A program made the translations under genes and the position numbers. Of a DNA stretch of 12,293 bases, positions 1-8,038 are shown one piece after another (position 1 is the first letter of the stretch; each line of letters starts with the position of its first letter). The notes under the pieces were generated by a model. It made no database searches. It was not told the origin of the DNA and worked only from the letters and a program-made list of their open reading frames with translations. The DNA comes from an uncultured Acetatifactor sp. (GTDB taxonomy: Bacteria > Bacillota > Clostridia > Lachnospirales > Lachnospiraceae): contig CANRZC010000035.1 of assembly GCA_947644185.1 (NCBI GenBank), forward strand, positions 1-12,293, read 5' to 3'.

Positions 1-300
1 CCTGCAAACAGAATTTATGAGATGCGGCTGTATAATAAATTTCTACTGGATTATAAAGAACAAAACAGCGTTATCTTTACAGTAGAACAGTTTGAACAAG
101 TTATGGCATTTGACAGTGACGAAGCAATGCAGAAGAAATGGAAAGCTTTTGTCCGTAAGATTGACGCCAAAACCGATGATTATAGTATTGTGCTGAAAAC
201 AATAAATATTTTTATGACAAAAACATTTACAGCAGCAGTAAAAGGCAAAAAGTTTACAGAGAAATGGTTTGCCGCAGAAAATCAATGGAAGAAGATATGA
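1..300 (+). CDS. AbiEii/AbiGii-type nucleotidyltransferase toxin, C-terminal fragment (5' end outside window)
   Basis: The frame is open from base 1 and ends at TGA 298-300, giving 99 residues. The first ATG (22) lies inside the reading frame, so this is a 3' fragment of a longer gene. The C-terminal pattern recalls AbiEii/AbiGii toxins. There is an 'EAMQKKWKAF' stretch, where the family has a conserved M..W..Y/F, and the end reads 'FTAAVKGKKFTEKWF' and then W-K-K-I. The latter resembles the family's closing 'F..PV..A...G..F...W....W'. AbiEii proteins are nucleotidyltransferase toxins of type IV toxin-antitoxin and abortive-infection systems. The catalytic GS-(x)n-D motif and the antitoxin would lie to the left of the window and cannot be seen. 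Base use is AT-rich compared with the operon that follows. The assignment is from the tail only and is moderately sure. Confidence 0.6.
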   Translation, partial: PANRIYEMRLYNKFLLDYKEQNSVIFTVEQFEQVMAFDSDEAMQKKWKAFVRKIDAKTDDYSIVLKTINIFMTKTFTAAVKGKKFTEKWFAAENQWKKI

Positions 301-496
301 GATAAATACCTAAGAGAATTACTATGAAATCACTCGTGACGATACAGAAAATAATTAATAAGAAAATGGCAACAGAGAAAAGAAAATCTCCCTGCCGCCA
401 TTTGTCGGTTAATTGTAGACAAAATTGTTCCGTCACGCTTTTACGCTTTGCTATCTGTCTTATCACTCAAGAAAACATTCTTCTGCCAGTTCCTGC
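301..496. other. AT-rich intergenic stretch, no supported gene
   Basis: This lies between the toxin fragment (+) and the end of the sugar operon (-), so the two transcription units converge here. Short open frames exist on both strands (324-518 on +, 254-466 on -), but they oppose each other, lack convincing ribosome binding sites and match no family I recognise. I see no clean hairpin with a T-run to end either unit. Base composition appears to change near 480, with the left side AT-rich and the operon clearly richer in GC. Confidence 0.5.
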
Positions 497-1042
497 CTAC
501 TTAATTACAACCTCATAGTCTTTATATAAATCAATCTTATCCAGGCGTATCCCCTCGCATTCTGTCACATAAAAGGTGGCAGGCCGACCGCTCCCATAGG
601 CGCATTCTCCATGGGGAACACCCTCCTTCATCACAAAGAAGCTCAGCTCCGGGTCATTGAATACACAGTCCAGCAACACGAAATCTTCCCCTGTCAAAGT
701 CCCCTTCTGCATCTTTTCCAGGAGCTCTTCGCGGCTAAGCAGACAGATCAAAAGATACATAGGCCTTTCGTCCACCCCACCCAGCAAAAGAAACTCTTCA
801 TTTTCCTGATGGGTTGCAAAAGAGGAAAAGGTATCATTGTCAATGGCGCAGGCCACCAGGGTATGTCCACCGGAGGAAGCCCTGGACACATAAAGCTTTT
901 CGCCCCGACCCTCCTTTCTCCCCACGGGAACTCTATGCTTTTCCCGTGAGGGAGCCAGTCTCTCAATGAGCCCTCTCCTCTCCAGCTCTTCCATGATCTC
1001 CATATGCATTTTCACTGGCTTCAGTATTAGTTTTCCTTTCAT
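497..1042 (-). CDS. Small cupin-like protein of unknown function, last gene of the sugar operon
   Basis: The product is 181 residues and the stop is TAG at 497-499. I take ATG 1040-1042 as the start rather than the frame's earlier codon at 1069. It lies one base after the TGA of the upstream gene (1044-1046) and is preceded by AGGAAGGAAACTGAT. Two metal-site-like motifs are visible: 'HQENEEFLLLGG' at about residues 78-89 (H78, E80, E82, E83) and 'VPHGE' at 142-146 (H144, E146). They are followed by 'PATFYVTE', a layout typical of cupin-fold proteins. There is no signal peptide or membrane segment, so it should be cytoplasmic. I cannot name the reaction. A role in handling or isomerising an imported sugar acid or sugar would fit its position, but that is inference. 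Confidence 0.85.
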   Translation of the reverse strand: MKGKLILKPVKMHMEIMEELERRGLIERLAPSREKHRVPVGRKEGRGEKLYVSRASSGGHTLVACAIDNDTFSSFATHQENEEFLLLGGVDERPMYLLICLLSREELLEKMQKGTLTGEDFVLLDCVFNDPELSFFVMKEGVPHGECAYGSGRPATFYVTECEGIRLDKIDLYKDYEVVIK

Positions 1043-1043
1043 A

Positions 1044-1766
1044 TCAGTTTCCTTCCTGGCCTTCCTCAATTACTACATCTGTATAGACAACTGGGCCTAC
1101 TGCCTCAGAGGTTACCCCCACCTTCACCGGGGTGTCCGAACCAATTTTGAACTCGGTCTCCGTATGCCTCAGCTCCCCGTTTACATAGACTTCAATGACT
1201 TCTCCCGTCTTTACAAGCTTCAATTCCGTAGGCTGATCAATGTCAAAACCAGGAATCGAAATGCAGGGCCAGATCTGGACCCAATTCAGTCCACCATCCA
1301 GGGTAGAAAGCAGGCAGAATTCACCGGTGGAGGGCAGAATAAATACAGAGAAATATTTTTCCTCGTCCACTGCGATCTTGAGCCCTGCTTTGGCAAACTC
1401 GTTGAATTCTGTGTCCTCAATGGTAATATCCGCAGAAATCGAAAAATCTGTCAGGTTTTCTTCGATATACATCAGATCATAGCCAGTGCCATAGTTATCT
1501 GCGTCAATGGTCTCCTGTTTTTCCAGGCGGATGCAGTCCCCGGAAGTCTGGTACTCTCCTTTTACCATTGCCTTATCCTCTGTGGCCACAGGTTCGCTGA
1601 CATTTTCGTAGTCTTCTATCCATTCTACTGTCTCTTTTCCCATATCTCTGTCATTGGTGTCATAGATTGTGGGAGATTTGGAAAATCTGGGGATTAAAAT
1701 CAAAGCTATGATTGTTACAACACATATGATACCTAGAATGATAGTGGTTATTTTACTTTTCAGCAT
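1044..1766 (-). CDS. Membrane-anchored DUF1080/LamG-like beta-sandwich protein
   Basis: The product is 240 residues. ATG 1764-1766 is preceded by GGAGG with a 7-base spacer. A single hydrophobic segment at about residues 5-27 follows two lysine-containing turns and has no lipobox, so it reads as an uncleaved N-in/C-out anchor. After a polar linker, residues ~70-235 form a beta-rich domain with 'DFSISADITIED', 'AGLKIAVDEEKYFSVFIL', 'TELKLVKTGEVIEVYVNGE' and 'VKVGVTSEA'. This is the strand pattern of concanavalin A-like domains of the DUF1080 (3-keto-disaccharide hydrolase)/LamG kind. In this operon it probably holds glycan at the outer membrane face next to the GH43 enzyme. Catalysis cannot be shown. 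It is 16 bases after the glycosidase gene and 1 base before the cupin-like gene, so co-transcription is nearly certain. Confidence 0.88.
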   Translation of the reverse strand: MLKSKITTIILGIICVVTIIALILIPRFSKSPTIYDTNDRDMGKETVEWIEDYENVSEPVATEDKAMVKGEYQTSGDCIRLEKQETIDADNYGTGYDLMYIEENLTDFSISADITIEDTEFNEFAKAGLKIAVDEEKYFSVFILPSTGEFCLLSTLDGGLNWVQIWPCISIPGFDIDQPTELKLVKTGEVIEVYVNGELRHTETEFKIGSDTPVKVGVTSEAVGPVVYTDVVIEEGQEGN

Positions 1767-1782
1767 ATTTTATCCTCCAATA

Positions 1783-2829
1783 TTATTGATTGCGCTCTGC
1801 CACTTGTCTGATCAACTGCATCTCGTCCTCGCTGTAGGCCGATCCGTCTGCATAGAGTACATCATGGAACCACACCTTCGGTTCCCCCTTTGTCTTGTCC
1901 CAATTCCAGGGAATATGGGTCTGGGTCTTTCCATTCACCAATCCCCAGTGATAGGATCCAATTTTGTCCCGCTCGAACACCGGAAGCACTGTCTGAATGT
2001 AGGAGTCCAGGAATACCCTGGCCATCCACTCTGTACAGATCACCGGATAGCCCAATGTCTTTAGTCTGGAAACCAGCAGATCCGCATTCTGTGCATTGGC
2101 ATATTGATGGTATGTAATCACATCTGACAGTTCCAGGGCTTTCAGATCATTGAACAGGCAGTCATGTACTGCCGTCCCATTCACTGTGGCCCAATAGCAG
2201 GCTGTCAGCGGCTGAGAGCAGTTCACTGTTCTCGCCCATTCAAAGGCTTTTTCCATGAGATACAGGGATTTTGTGCCACGGTTGTTGTTTCCGCTTTCGT
2301 TGTAGAGATCCCACATCAAAATTCGCTGATCACAGGAATGGGCCTCCAGGACGGTTTTAATATAGTTCTCAAGCAACGGCATTTTTTCCGCATTTTCACT
2401 ATAGGTCATTCCAGGACTGGGAGTCCAGCCGCTGTTGTGGACCAAAGGCGTAGGGTCATTCTGTCTCCCCAGATAGGGCTCCAGATTTGAAAACGCGCAG
2501 TCATCCAGCAAGATAGGCACCACACTGATCCCATGGGAATCAGCGATCTGCAGAAACTGTTCAAAGGTCTCAAGGAAGCCCTCCTTCTCATGGGCAAAAA
2601 CCAGATATTGCAAAAATACTCTCACGGAGTTGTAGCCTCTATCCTGGGCCCATCCCAGCTCCTGATCGATGGTAGCCTTGTCAAATGTCTCTCTCTGCCA
2701 CATCTCTGTGGAATTGATGGCTGTCCTGGGAAGATAGTTCACGCCAATGATCAGCGGCTTACTCTCATACCACTGCCATGCCCTCTCAGCGCTCCAGCAT
2801 TTTCCCTTTTTGTCAATTGAACAAAACAT
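1783..2829 (-). CDS. Clan GH-A-like (GH5-type) glycoside hydrolase, cytoplasmic
   Basis: The product is 348 residues. ATG 2827-2829 follows GGAGG with 9 bases between, and sits 16 bases after the GH43 stop. The opening 'GVNYLPRTAINSTEMW', then 'GYNSVRVFLQYLVF', is characteristic of TIM-barrel glycosidases often labelled cellulase or 1,4-beta-xylanase. 'WDLYNESG' gives the expected N177-E178 acid/base pair at the end of strand 4. 'YPVICTEWM' gives E267 as the likely nucleophile at strand 7. H241 (YHQY) and Y293/H294/W295 would line the pocket. These positions predict a retaining mechanism. There is no signal peptide or anchor, so it should act inside the cell on imported oligosaccharides. The substrate (beta-xyloside, beta-galactoside, beta-glucoside or other) cannot be decided from sequence alone. 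Confidence 0.92.
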   Translation of the reverse strand: MFCSIDKKGKCWSAERAWQWYESKPLIIGVNYLPRTAINSTEMWQRETFDKATIDQELGWAQDRGYNSVRVFLQYLVFAHEKEGFLETFEQFLQIADSHGISVVPILLDDCAFSNLEPYLGRQNDPTPLVHNSGWTPSPGMTYSENAEKMPLLENYIKTVLEAHSCDQRILMWDLYNESGNNNRGTKSLYLMEKAFEWARTVNCSQPLTACYWATVNGTAVHDCLFNDLKALELSDVITYHQYANAQNADLLVSRLKTLGYPVICTEWMARVFLDSYIQTVLPVFERDKIGSYHWGLVNGKTQTHIPWNWDKTKGEPKVWFHDVLYADGSAYSEDEMQLIRQVAERNQ

Positions 2830-2845
2830 ATTTGTGCCCCTCCGT

Positions 2846-4408
2846 TTACTTTGTACCGAATACCATGACTTCGCTCAGGGCAAAGGCGGTCTGCCCAGGT
2901 GTTTCCTCAGCCACTGTGATTTCCATCCATTTTGTCTTCACGCTGTTTAGATTCACAATCCCTGCCTCGCCACCAAATTCCCCCAGCTTAACGCCTTCAA
3001 GAACATCCCCATTGCTGAGTTTGATATTCACCTTGTGGGAAGCATGATTCTCCACAATGGAATTGTAGAGAAAAATCGAGTTTACTTCTACCTCCTTATC
3101 CCACTCCAGGCGAAGAACCGCCTGGGCCACAGGCTTTGCGCAGCACCATTCCCTGTCTTTAAATCTTGCAACCACTGCCACCTCTCCGTCATTTATGCCG
3201 GAAGCACTGTAGCCCTGGGCAGTATCGGCAATGATTTCGGCCTCATCAGAAAGCAAGGTATGCCCTTCTTTTTCGCCAGAGGGCAGGGGCTGATCCGTAA
3301 AGGTAGGCGCATTTACATACACAGTTCCATCCTCACGTAGACCAATTCGGTCAATATTGAGATATCTGTCCCCAGAAGGCTTCTCCGAGTGTGTGTGCAT
3401 ATGATAGGCAGTGAACAGTTCCTTACCGTCCTTACTGGCAAAGAAAGAATTGTTGCCAGGGCCTGAAAGCTGATTTGCAAAGGTCTTCATCAGGGGTTCT
3501 GGATTCTTCACAAAGGGTCCTGTAGGAGCGTCGCTTACTGCATAGCCAATACAATAATCCCAGGTACTGTATTTTCCTGCAGAATAGAACAGATAGTATC
3601 TCCCATCCATTTTCTGCATCCAGCACCCTTCCGTCCACACCCACTTAGGGTCAGGCGTTGCACACTCCCAGTCATACTCTGGCGTAATCAAGCACTGTGG
3701 CTCACTGTCCTCCTTCACAGACATACAGTCCTCCCCCATCTCCACAATGTAGATATGGCTCTCATGCCTGTCATTGGCAATATTGTCTGTGGCATCCCGA
3801 CAATACACCAGATATCTCTTCCCGTCATCATCCGTAAACAAGTGATTATCAATGGTAGAATAGCCAAAATCGAACAAAGGCTCCTCCTTTGCCACATAGG
3901 TTCCGTCTACGGTGTCACAGGTAGCCACACCGATTCTTGGGCTGGTAGCAGCCTCTGCGTTTTCTTCTGTCCCCCATGTGGAGAAGTACAGATAGTATGT
4001 GTCGCCTATCTTATGAATCTCCGCACCCCACAGACCATATACACCATTGTCAGGATCATAAAAGGCCCAGGGGATATCCTCGTTTTTCATAACCACTGTT
4101 TCATTTCCCCAGCTGGTCAAGTCAGGGCTGGACCAAACCTTAACTTCTCTTCCATCAGCGGTCCCTGTCATATACCATTTCCCGGAAGTCTCATCCCAGA
4201 ATACATGGGGATCGCCCATGTGGGCAATGCCGCCCTGGCCCTTGGTATTTTTGTATGTATATTTCTCTGAAAATTCCTGGTAAGTCAGTGCTTCCTCTGT
4301 GCCCTTGGTATTTTGCCCCCTTCCCACCGTAAGCACTGCTAGGATAATCAGCAGGACAGCCAGGACCATTAGAACTAGATTTAGGATAATACTCTTTTTT
4401 TCATTCAT
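2846..4408 (-). CDS. Membrane-anchored GH43 family glycosidase with C-terminal F5/8-like domain
   Basis: The product is 520 residues from ATG 4406-4408, which follows a GAAGGGAAGAG ribosome site. An earlier in-frame ATG at 4459 would overlap the upstream permease gene and has no such site. Residues 4-30 are one hydrophobic anchor with no lipobox. Residues ~55-365 form a five-bladed beta-propeller with the three GH43 acidic residues in context: D66 ('MGDPHVFW', base), D187 ('IDNHLF', pKa modulator) and E260 ('WTEGCWM', acid). Histidines in 'AYHMHTH' (336-340) suit the metal site at the propeller centre. Residues ~400-520 look like a discoidin/F5/8-type beta-sandwich. GH43 enzymes are inverting arabinofuranosidases, xylosidases or galactosidases. 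The likely role is to trim side chains outside the membrane before uptake. Confidence 0.93.
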   Translation of the reverse strand: MNEKKSIILNLVLMVLAVLLIILAVLTVGRGQNTKGTEEALTYQEFSEKYTYKNTKGQGGIAHMGDPHVFWDETSGKWYMTGTADGREVKVWSSPDLTSWGNETVVMKNEDIPWAFYDPDNGVYGLWGAEIHKIGDTYYLYFSTWGTEENAEAATSPRIGVATCDTVDGTYVAKEEPLFDFGYSTIDNHLFTDDDGKRYLVYCRDATDNIANDRHESHIYIVEMGEDCMSVKEDSEPQCLITPEYDWECATPDPKWVWTEGCWMQKMDGRYYLFYSAGKYSTWDYCIGYAVSDAPTGPFVKNPEPLMKTFANQLSGPGNNSFFASKDGKELFTAYHMHTHSEKPSGDRYLNIDRIGLREDGTVYVNAPTFTDQPLPSGEKEGHTLLSDEAEIIADTAQGYSASGINDGEVAVVARFKDREWCCAKPVAQAVLRLEWDKEVEVNSIFLYNSIVENHASHKVNIKLSNGDVLEGVKLGEFGGEAGIVNLNSVKTKWMEITVAEETPGQTAFALSEVMVFGTK

Positions 4409-4433
4409 ACTTTCTCTTCCCTTCTGTGATTTC

Positions 4434-5345
4434 TTATTCTTTGACACTGCCCAGGACAATGCCTGACATAAAGTATTTCTGGAAGAACGGATAGATCAAC
4501 AGCACAGGCAGCATGGCCACCACAATCTGTGCCGTCTGCATGGTGGTGCTGGACAGCTCCTCCAGGGCTTCCGGATCTGTGATTCCCGCAGCGGAGAAAT
4601 TCTGTTGCACCACAATCAATTGCAGATAACTCTGAAGGGGATAGGACTGTGTGGTGGTGGAATACAGCATGCCGTCAAACCAACTGTTCCAATGTCCCAC
4701 TATGGTAAATAGCATAATAGATGCCAGACAGGGTTTGCTGCATGGAATCACGATTTTTATCAGCTTCGCCAGTTCACCTGCTCCGTCTATCTCCGCTGCC
4801 TCCATCATTCCCTTTGGAAGCTGCCTGATAAAATTCAGCAGCAAAACGATATTTCCCATGGAAACCCCTGTGGGCAAAACCAGGGCCCACAGGCTGTCCA
4901 TCATCCCCAGCTCATTGATCACCACATAGAGTGGAATCATTCCCCCGGAGAAAAGCGCTGTGATGTAAAAAAACCAAAAATAGATATTTCGACTTCGAAA
5001 CTCCTGAGGATACTTTGAAAGGGGATATGCACAGGAGACCACCAAAGTCATGTTTACTGCAAGTCCAAGGAGCACTCTCTGGATGGAGCGGCCAAATGCC
5101 ATCCAGAATCTTGTGTTTTCCAGAAGCTTTTTGTAAGCTGTCAGCGTAAATCCAACGGGGAATAGAGTCACCTCATTACTGACAATAGCGTCATTATTAC
5201 TCAAAGACAACGCCACTACATGGAGCAGCAGTACCACGCATGTGAGAGCTGTTCCTCCCAGAAATATTGTATTAAAGATACGAAACACAAGAATCGAAGG
5301 CCTGTCCTTGCTGTGTGAAGGTTTGATCCCTCTTTTTACTTTCAT
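4434..5345 (-). CDS. lplC: LplC-type carbohydrate ABC transporter permease (CUT1 family)
   Basis: The product is 303 residues with about six membrane helices. The EAA loop is clear at residues 182-204: 'EAAEIDGAGELAKL' followed by I-x-x-P-x-x-x-P. It docks the ATPase. 'HWNSWFDGMLY' (218-228) and the C-terminal 'YPFFQKYFMSGIVLGS' are hallmarks of the LplC/YtcP group. It would form the heterodimeric channel with the gene just upstream. Three starts are possible: GTG 5354, ATG 5351 and ATG 5345. Only ATG 5345 has a properly spaced ribosome site (TGAGGTGAT about 6 bases upstream, overlapping the other candidates), so I chose it. No ATP-binding subunit lies in the window, as is usual for these systems, which share MsmX-type ATPases. 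Confidence 0.95.
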   Translation of the reverse strand: MKVKRGIKPSHSKDRPSILVFRIFNTIFLGGTALTCVVLLLHVVALSLSNNDAIVSNEVTLFPVGFTLTAYKKLLENTRFWMAFGRSIQRVLLGLAVNMTLVVSCAYPLSKYPQEFRSRNIYFWFFYITALFSGGMIPLYVVINELGMMDSLWALVLPTGVSMGNIVLLLNFIRQLPKGMMEAAEIDGAGELAKLIKIVIPCSKPCLASIMLFTIVGHWNSWFDGMLYSTTTQSYPLQSYLQLIVVQQNFSAAGITDPEALEELSSTTMQTAQIVVAMLPVLLIYPFFQKYFMSGIVLGSVKE

Positions 5346-5357
5346 CGCCATCACCTC
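5346..5357 (-). promoter_or_regulatory. Ribosome binding site deciding the lplC-type start
   Basis: Read on the - strand, this is TGAGGTGATGGCG just before ATG 5345. The AGGTGA core overlaps the stop of the preceding permease (TGA 5356-5358) and the two alternative start codons (GTG 5354, ATG 5351). Those codons would be too close to it, so ATG 5345 is favoured. The overlap suggests translational coupling of the two permeases. Confidence 0.6.
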
Positions 5358-6267
5358 AGAATATTCTGTAATCCATTACCTTTATGGCAAAGACATAGGA
5401 GCCTGCCGTCAGGACAAGGGAAACCACCGATTTCATCAACCCCACCGCCGTGGATACACCGTATTGCTGCTGGATGACACCCATGCGATATACATAGGTA
5501 TCCAGAATGTCTCCTGCCTCCAGCACATTGTTGTTCAACAGATTGTAAACCTGGTCGAATCCTCCGTTTAAAATGTTTCCGATGTTCAGCACCAGCAACA
5601 GAACAATGATGTAGCGTATCCCGGGAAGTGTAATATGCCAGACCTGCCTTAGTCTCCCTGCGCCATCTACCCCTGCTGCCTCATAGAGGGTAGGATCGAT
5701 CCCTGAGATGGCTGCCAGGTAGATAATGGTATCATAGCCAAAGCTCTTAAAAACGGAGGTGCCGATAATCGTACTCTTAAAAAGCCTGGGGTCCCCTAAA
5801 AAGTATACTGGTTCCATGCCCAATAGCTTAATTGCATTGTTCACAATCCCTGTACTGGGAGACAAGATATTGATCAGAATTCCGGCAAACAATGCCCATG
5901 ATAAAAAATACGGAAAATAAACCACTGTCTGAACCGATTTCTTGAACACCTTGTTTCGCACTTCATTCAAAAGGAGCGCAAATGAGATGGCCACAAAATT
6001 GCCCAGCAGAATTTTTCCCACGGATATCACCACTGTGTTAGAAACGATCTGCCAAATTCGGGAATTTGAGAAAACCACTTGAAAATTTTTTAACCCCACC
6101 CATGTCTGCGCTCCAAACAGACCCTTTGCAGGAATAAATTTCTGGAAAGAAATCACAATGCCGTACATGGGAACATAACAGAATACAATACTGATAATCA
6201 CTGCTGGCAGCATCATCAGATGAAGTGGCAGCTTGGCTCTTCCTATCTTTTTGAGCATTTTGTCCAT
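5356..6267 (-). CDS. lplB: LplB-type carbohydrate ABC transporter permease (CUT1 family)
   Basis: The product is 303 residues. ATG 6265-6267 is preceded by AAGGAGG with an 8-base spacer. Residues 17-40 form the first helix ('LMMLPAVIISIVFCYVPMYG', typical of LplB). The EAA loop is at 196-218 ('YEAAGVDGAGRLRQ' then L-P-G-I). 'GDILDTYVYRMG' (252-263) and 'YGVSTAVGLMKS' (269-280) are group hallmarks. It pairs with the LplC-type permease downstream, whose start is about 10 bases past this stop. It lies 67 bases after the binding-protein gene, the largest gap in the operon. I see no strong hairpin in that gap that would reduce permease expression, although such elements are common in these operons. 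Confidence 0.95.
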   Translation of the reverse strand: MDKMLKKIGRAKLPLHLMMLPAVIISIVFCYVPMYGIVISFQKFIPAKGLFGAQTWVGLKNFQVVFSNSRIWQIVSNTVVISVGKILLGNFVAISFALLLNEVRNKVFKKSVQTVVYFPYFLSWALFAGILINILSPSTGIVNNAIKLLGMEPVYFLGDPRLFKSTIIGTSVFKSFGYDTIIYLAAISGIDPTLYEAAGVDGAGRLRQVWHITLPGIRYIIVLLLVLNIGNILNGGFDQVYNLLNNNVLEAGDILDTYVYRMGVIQQQYGVSTAVGLMKSVVSLVLTAGSYVFAIKVMDYRIF

Positions 6268-6334
6268 TCTCCTCCCCTCCTTGTCTCATAGAAATTTACC
6301 TGTCTCTTACTTTCGTATCCCCCGCCATTTCCTG

Positions 6335-8038
6335 TCATTTGTCCAGGGTACTCTGATACCAGGCATTTGCTTCCTCCGTCATCTGCCGTCCCCCGCCGCC
6401 CAGCCATGCTTCCACAAAGGTGTCAAAATCTTCCTCCACATTTTTCTCCCCCTGAATCACCCCGTTGAAATAAATATCCGCCTGGGTGGACAGCTCCGCC
6501 CCATACAGCTTCATGGACTCTGTGGGGCCTGCCACATAGGCATCCGTAAAGGATTGGATCTCCCCATTGGCCACTCGATCCAGAAAGTACCCGGCGCAGC
6601 TACCCCCGCTTACCCTGTCAGAATTGTTGTCCCCAAACATGATTTTCCAGTCATAGCGGTCTTGAACCACAGCGCTGTCATAATAATCCTTGCTAAGTCC
6701 CGAGAGTTCAGACTCTGCCTTTGTTCCGTTCAGCACATCCCGAATATCACGGTATGGAATTGCATTTACCAGGGCTCTGTAGGAGAACAAAGGCCCAATT
6801 GCCCAGATCTGGTCTGTCTCATCATTTCCCCAGTGTTCGTAATCACCTGTCTCGCCATAAAGATTTTCATAGTAAAGATTCAGCATCTTAAACACCGCTT
6901 CTGGATGCTCAAAGTTCTTATTTACTACCAAAATATCATCCATCCCCAATTCTAACTCGGCAACGGCTTCGCTGCCTTCCTGTCTGCCAGGCCAGGGAAA
7001 TACTGCCCAGTCAGCAGCGTTGTTTTTATTGTAGGAAGCAAGTAGCACATCTGTGGCATTATAGTGGGTCCCAATATAGATACCTACCTGCTCATTTGCA
7101 ACTAAAGTTTTGGTTCCTCCATAGCTGCAGGTGATATACTCTGGGTCAATCCACCCGTCCCGGTACATTTGCTGCAGGATTTCCAGGGGCTCCCGCATAT
7201 TGTCATCGATAATGCCTTTCTTGATATTGCCATTCTCATCCACAATCCAGCTGTCAGGGTATGCACCGAAACACCAGAAGAATCCTTCCAGATTAAACCA
7301 AAGATCCTTGGACAAGGGGAAGGCATATGTGTTTTCTTTTCCCCCTGGCTTCTGCTCCACAAATTTGCCCATCAAATCCACCAGCTCATATACCGTAGCC
7401 GGCGCCTGTGTCACGCCTACAGCCTCCATCCAGTCCCTGCGAATCCACAGATATTTGTAGGTGTCATACTGGGATTTTGCCTGAGGTACGCCGTACATTC
7501 TCCCATCTATGGTGATTGCGTCAAACACACTTCTGCCTGCCTCGTCCAATACCATCTGGGTTGCTTCCCCCACATACTGTTCATACAGATCCGTAAGATC
7601 CCAAATCAAGTCTGCTTCCACCAAGTCCTGATAGCTGCTCAAGCCTACTGGGAAAATATCCGGCAATTCTCCACTTGCCATCATACCTGCGAAGGAATTC
7701 TCATAGGCACTTCCGCTGCCTGTCATCATATACTCAAATTCCAGATTCAGCTTTTCCGCGTAATCTCTGGTCCAGCGATTATCCTCCAATGTCTCACCAG
7801 TGGTGTTTTCCAGGATAGAAAGATATCCTGCAACTGTGGAGTCCAAATATTTGATGGTCTTGATCTTCAATGGCTCCTCATACTTTCCAAAAGCTGTTCC
7901 GTCCTCATGGTTTTTGCTGCTCTGCACATTTTCTTCCTCAGCTTCCGTCACCCGAATGGCCCCTTGCCAACTTGCACATGCACAAAGAGTGCTCACAATA
8001 AGTAAAACCCCTAGCAGCACAGCCATAAATCTCCTCAT
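6335..8038 (-). CDS. lplA: LplA-type extracellular sugar-binding lipoprotein of the ABC transporter
   Basis: The product is 567 residues, long for a binding protein but usual for the LplA/YtcQ group. ATG 8036-8038 follows AGGAGG with an 8-base spacer. The N-terminus is a lipoprotein signal: two arginines, a hydrophobic stretch, then L18-C19-A20-C21. C21 is the best lipidation site, and C19 is a weaker alternative. A charged linker (E/S/N-rich, ~30-50) leads into the two-lobed body with 'GELPDIFPVG', 'LIWDLTDLYEQY', 'DGRMYGVP', 'YLWIRRDWMEAVG' and, near the C-terminus, 'FDTFVEAWLGGGGRQ'. These are recognisable features of CUT1 solute-binding proteins for oligosaccharides. As first gene of the operon next to the control region, it should be the most strongly expressed. 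Ligand identity cannot be read from the sequence. Confidence 0.95.
   Translation of the reverse strand: MRRFMAVLLGVLLIVSTLCACASWQGAIRVTEAEEENVQSSKNHEDGTAFGKYEEPLKIKTIKYLDSTVAGYLSILENTTGETLEDNRWTRDYAEKLNLEFEYMMTGSGSAYENSFAGMMASGELPDIFPVGLSSYQDLVEADLIWDLTDLYEQYVGEATQMVLDEAGRSVFDAITIDGRMYGVPQAKSQYDTYKYLWIRRDWMEAVGVTQAPATVYELVDLMGKFVEQKPGGKENTYAFPLSKDLWFNLEGFFWCFGAYPDSWIVDENGNIKKGIIDDNMREPLEILQQMYRDGWIDPEYITCSYGGTKTLVANEQVGIYIGTHYNATDVLLASYNKNNAADWAVFPWPGRQEGSEAVAELELGMDDILVVNKNFEHPEAVFKMLNLYYENLYGETGDYEHWGNDETDQIWAIGPLFSYRALVNAIPYRDIRDVLNGTKAESELSGLSKDYYDSAVVQDRYDWKIMFGDNNSDRVSGGSCAGYFLDRVANGEIQSFTDAYVAGPTESMKLYGAELSTQADIYFNGVIQGEKNVEEDFDTFVEAWLGGGGRQMTEEANAWYQSTLDK

Noticed and set aside
324..518. 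64-residue open frame on + between the toxin and the operon
   Set aside because: There is no convincing ribosome site, it runs into the end of the cupin-like gene, and it has no family resemblance I can support.
966..1697. 243-residue open frame on + opposite the lectin-like and cupin-like genes
   Set aside because: It lies antisense to two genes with good ribosome sites and recognisable folds. Its own translation is cysteine/phenylalanine-rich with no domain pattern.
7169..8005. 278-residue open frame on + opposite the binding-protein gene
   Set aside because: It is a shadow of the lipoprotein gene, with no ribosome site and no recognisable motif.
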